Of a DNA stretch of 33,865 bases, positions 32,675-33,865 are shown in pieces. Location: positions 1-33,865 of the forward strand of contig CAMAYR010000027.1 in NCBI GenBank assembly GCA_945862355.1, read 5' to 3'. The position numbers and the translations under genes are program-made. Below the pieces are notes generated by a model that was given only the letters and a program-made list of their open reading frames with translations, ran no database searches and had not been told where the DNA came from. This DNA is from Devosia equisanguinis (GTDB lineage: Bacteria; Pseudomonadota; Alphaproteobacteria; Rhizobiales; Hyphomicrobiaceae). Within the stretch, counting starts at the first letter, position 1; every line of letters begins with the position of its first letter.

Positions 32675-32935
32675 GTGTTCCGTCTCATCAAGATCACGCT
32701 GGTCGTTCTGGTCGTCTATGCCACAGCAACGGCTCCACCAGAGGACAAGGCTGCCATGTGGGACGGCCTTCATGCGCTCAAGCGGTCTGTCATCTCTGCG
32801 TGCACGAGATCGGACAGCCTCTGCACGATGGGCATCACGACCGTCAGCGGAATGATCCGAGAGAGAGTTCCACATCAGAACACTGTCGACCCCAATCGAC
32901 GACCAATTGACGGCAGTCTGCGGCCTGCAAGCTGA
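32675..32935 (+). CDS. Small membrane-anchored hypothetical protein, DUF5330-like
   Basis: 86-residue frame beginning with GTG 32675. The N-terminus is one hydrophobic helix (FRLIKITLVVLVVYATAT), followed by a short helical segment and a CTRSDSLC pair of cysteines eight residues apart. That layout (single anchor, then C-x6-C, then a helix) resembles small DUF5330-type proteins of Rhizobiales, but the match is by impression only. A GTG start and weak ribosome-binding site lower confidence. A longer frame overlaps it on the other strand (32510-32992) but reads like a shadow. Confidence 0.5.
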   Translation: MFRLIKITLVVLVVYATATAPPEDKAAMWDGLHALKRSVISACTRSDSLCTMGITTVSGMIRERVPHQNTVDPNRRPIDGSLRPAS

Positions 32936-33007
32936 GCCAGACACCGGATCCCGTGATTTTGCCACCGACGGCAGGGATGCCGACCTCACCATCTCCCCTG
33001 GCCCCGC

Positions 33008-33484
33008 TCAACCCTCAACCTCGAGAGGCGGGGCTTCTGAGGCCTTCTTCTGTGCATTGTGTGCCAGGGATTCCTTCAATGCGGCCTGACAGACCTCTCC
33101 AAACTGCCGCAACATGACCACCAACTGCCTGCAATCGAGACCGAACCGGAAAGTCATGTCGTAACCGGCTTTGGTAATCGTTCCATCAAGGTAGAACTGG
33201 ACGACCCGGAACCGCTTGTTGAAGCCGTTGATCAGCTCAACAGAAGCCCCGTCGCTCTCCCAGAACGTATAAAAACGTAAGTGCTGGGCTTTGGAATCTA
33301 CCCAGATCCAGAACGGAAACTGCACTCCATCCTTGATGTAGAGGTCTCCGTCGTCATCCACTTCATACTCGATGACAGCATTATCCAGCACTACGCCCAA
33401 CCGTGCATTGGTCACCTCGTCTTGAAGGAGGCGTGGATGCTGCCGGACCTCTGAGAACAACGAAACCACCTTCTCATCGCTCAT
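33008..33484 (-). CDS. YbjN domain-containing protein
   Basis: 158-residue soluble protein resembling the YbjN family, which has a secretion-chaperone-like alpha/beta fold and an unclear role in stress and motility in enterobacteria. The recognised pattern is an N-terminal helix (EKVVSLFSEVRQHPRLL) followed by alternating strands: AVIEYEVDDDGDLYI, FPFWIWVDSKAQHLRFYTFW and RVVQFYLDGTI. A C-terminal helical part (LRQFGEVCQAALKESL) and a polar tail end it. ATG 33484 has TTGGAGGG upstream; the frame extends seven codons to a TTG that is not needed. It has no signal peptide. It sits in the less GC-rich segment after the tRNA. Confidence 0.75.
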   Translation of the reverse strand: MSDEKVVSLFSEVRQHPRLLQDEVTNARLGVVLDNAVIEYEVDDDGDLYIKDGVQFPFWIWVDSKAQHLRFYTFWESDGASVELINGFNKRFRVVQFYLDGTITKAGYDMTFRFGLDCRQLVVMLRQFGEVCQAALKESLAHNAQKKASEAPPLEVEG

Positions 33485-33865
33485 AAAGTGCACCCTCCAA
33501 GACAAAACATCGACCGGTCGATACCAAAAGTCTGAAAGTCAGTCTTTCGCCTTGGCGAAGTAAAACACAAACTCTTGACCTCATCACGAGGGAAACGTGG
33601 CGATATCAAGGCATTTCATATCCAATGAGCGAGATGTCGGCGATCTAAATTCTTAAACCAACTCTAGCGGCACAAGCTAAGAACATGCTCGAGGCTTTGA
33701 TGAGACAAGGCGTTATCTTTGACCTGCTTCCGTAACTCCGATCCGGTGGTGATGGCGTAAGGGTCTGGGTTGGTTTGCGAATCAGCTATTTCTCTTGTCG
33801 AGGGCGGCTCACTCGGCAGGTGATGGGATGCGAAGCTTCGAGATCGTGCAGTCGGACACCGACAC
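33485..33865. other. Right end of the window, no gene seen
   Basis: About 380 bases upstream of the YbjN-like gene, AT-richer than most of the window. A short open frame (33649-33735) ends in the peptide MLEALMRQGVIFDLLP, but it has no upstream coding context and may be a fragment. The promoter of the YbjN-like gene should lie here; none is clear. Confidence 0.4.

Noticed and set aside
32510-32992. A 160-codon minus-strand frame opposite the DUF5330-like gene
   Set aside because: Residue composition and lack of a ribosome-binding site favour the smaller plus-strand frame, which has a membrane anchor and paired cysteines.

Overview
The window is GC-rich bacterial DNA, and its gene content fits an alphaproteobacterium of the order Hyphomicrobiales (Rhizobiales). 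Pointers are a PhaR-type polyhydroxyalkanoate regulator, a short rhizobial-type phospholipid N-methyltransferase beside psd and pssA, a FYDLN-acid (TIGR02300) protein, a DNA polymerase IV with an N-terminal CxxC/CxxC zinc ribbon, and an rplY-pth-ychF gene order. The genus cannot be fixed by eye. The layout is a housekeeping backbone interleaved with catabolic genes and decayed mobile-element and nuclease remnants.

Left part (1-5000): a decayed zone holds a broken IS1182-like transposase. It is followed by a compact nitrile hydratase operon (alpha with a His-rich N-terminus and a cobalt-type CTLCSC site, beta, and a P14K-like activator). Next come a lipocalin-like protein on the minus strand and one doubtful small ORF.

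5000-11100: leuC-leuD (isopropylmalate dehydratase type) converges on an MFS transporter. Then come psd and pssA (phosphatidylethanolamine synthesis) and a PmtA-like methyltransferase that could turn PE into phosphatidylcholine.

11100-20350: phaR, an FAD-dependent dehydrogenase, a second lipocalin-like protein, a small unknown protein and a set of catabolic genes. The set comprises an SDR that has lost the usual catalytic residues, a divergent cyclase/kynurenine-formamidase-like hydrolase, an orphan tripartite-tricarboxylate (Bug) binding protein, a crotonase with PaaG-like rather than hydratase-like active-site residues, and a D-2-hydroxyacid dehydrogenase. Together they look like uptake and CoA-dependent breakdown of an unidentified organic acid. 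That is inference from content and adjacency.

20350-27000: a decayed GIY-YIG nuclease between two REP-like palindromes, then the rplY-pth-ychF block on the minus strand. A PIN-domain toxin/antitoxin pair sits between pth and ychF. recJ is divergent from rplY.

27000-33865: a UbiD-family decarboxylase converges on dinB. Then come a PsiE-like membrane protein, rpmF, a TIGR02300 gene, a stand-alone hisF, a tRNA-Ser(GCU) with its own promoter and encoded CCA, a DUF5330-like small protein and a YbjN-like protein. The DNA after the tRNA looks less GC-rich.

An unusual genome-scale signal is a series of unrelated short tandem duplications. Most have a 14-15 bp unit, and they occur at intergenic sites across the whole window and once in frame inside phaR. 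No CRISPR array, prophage or complete insertion sequence was seen.
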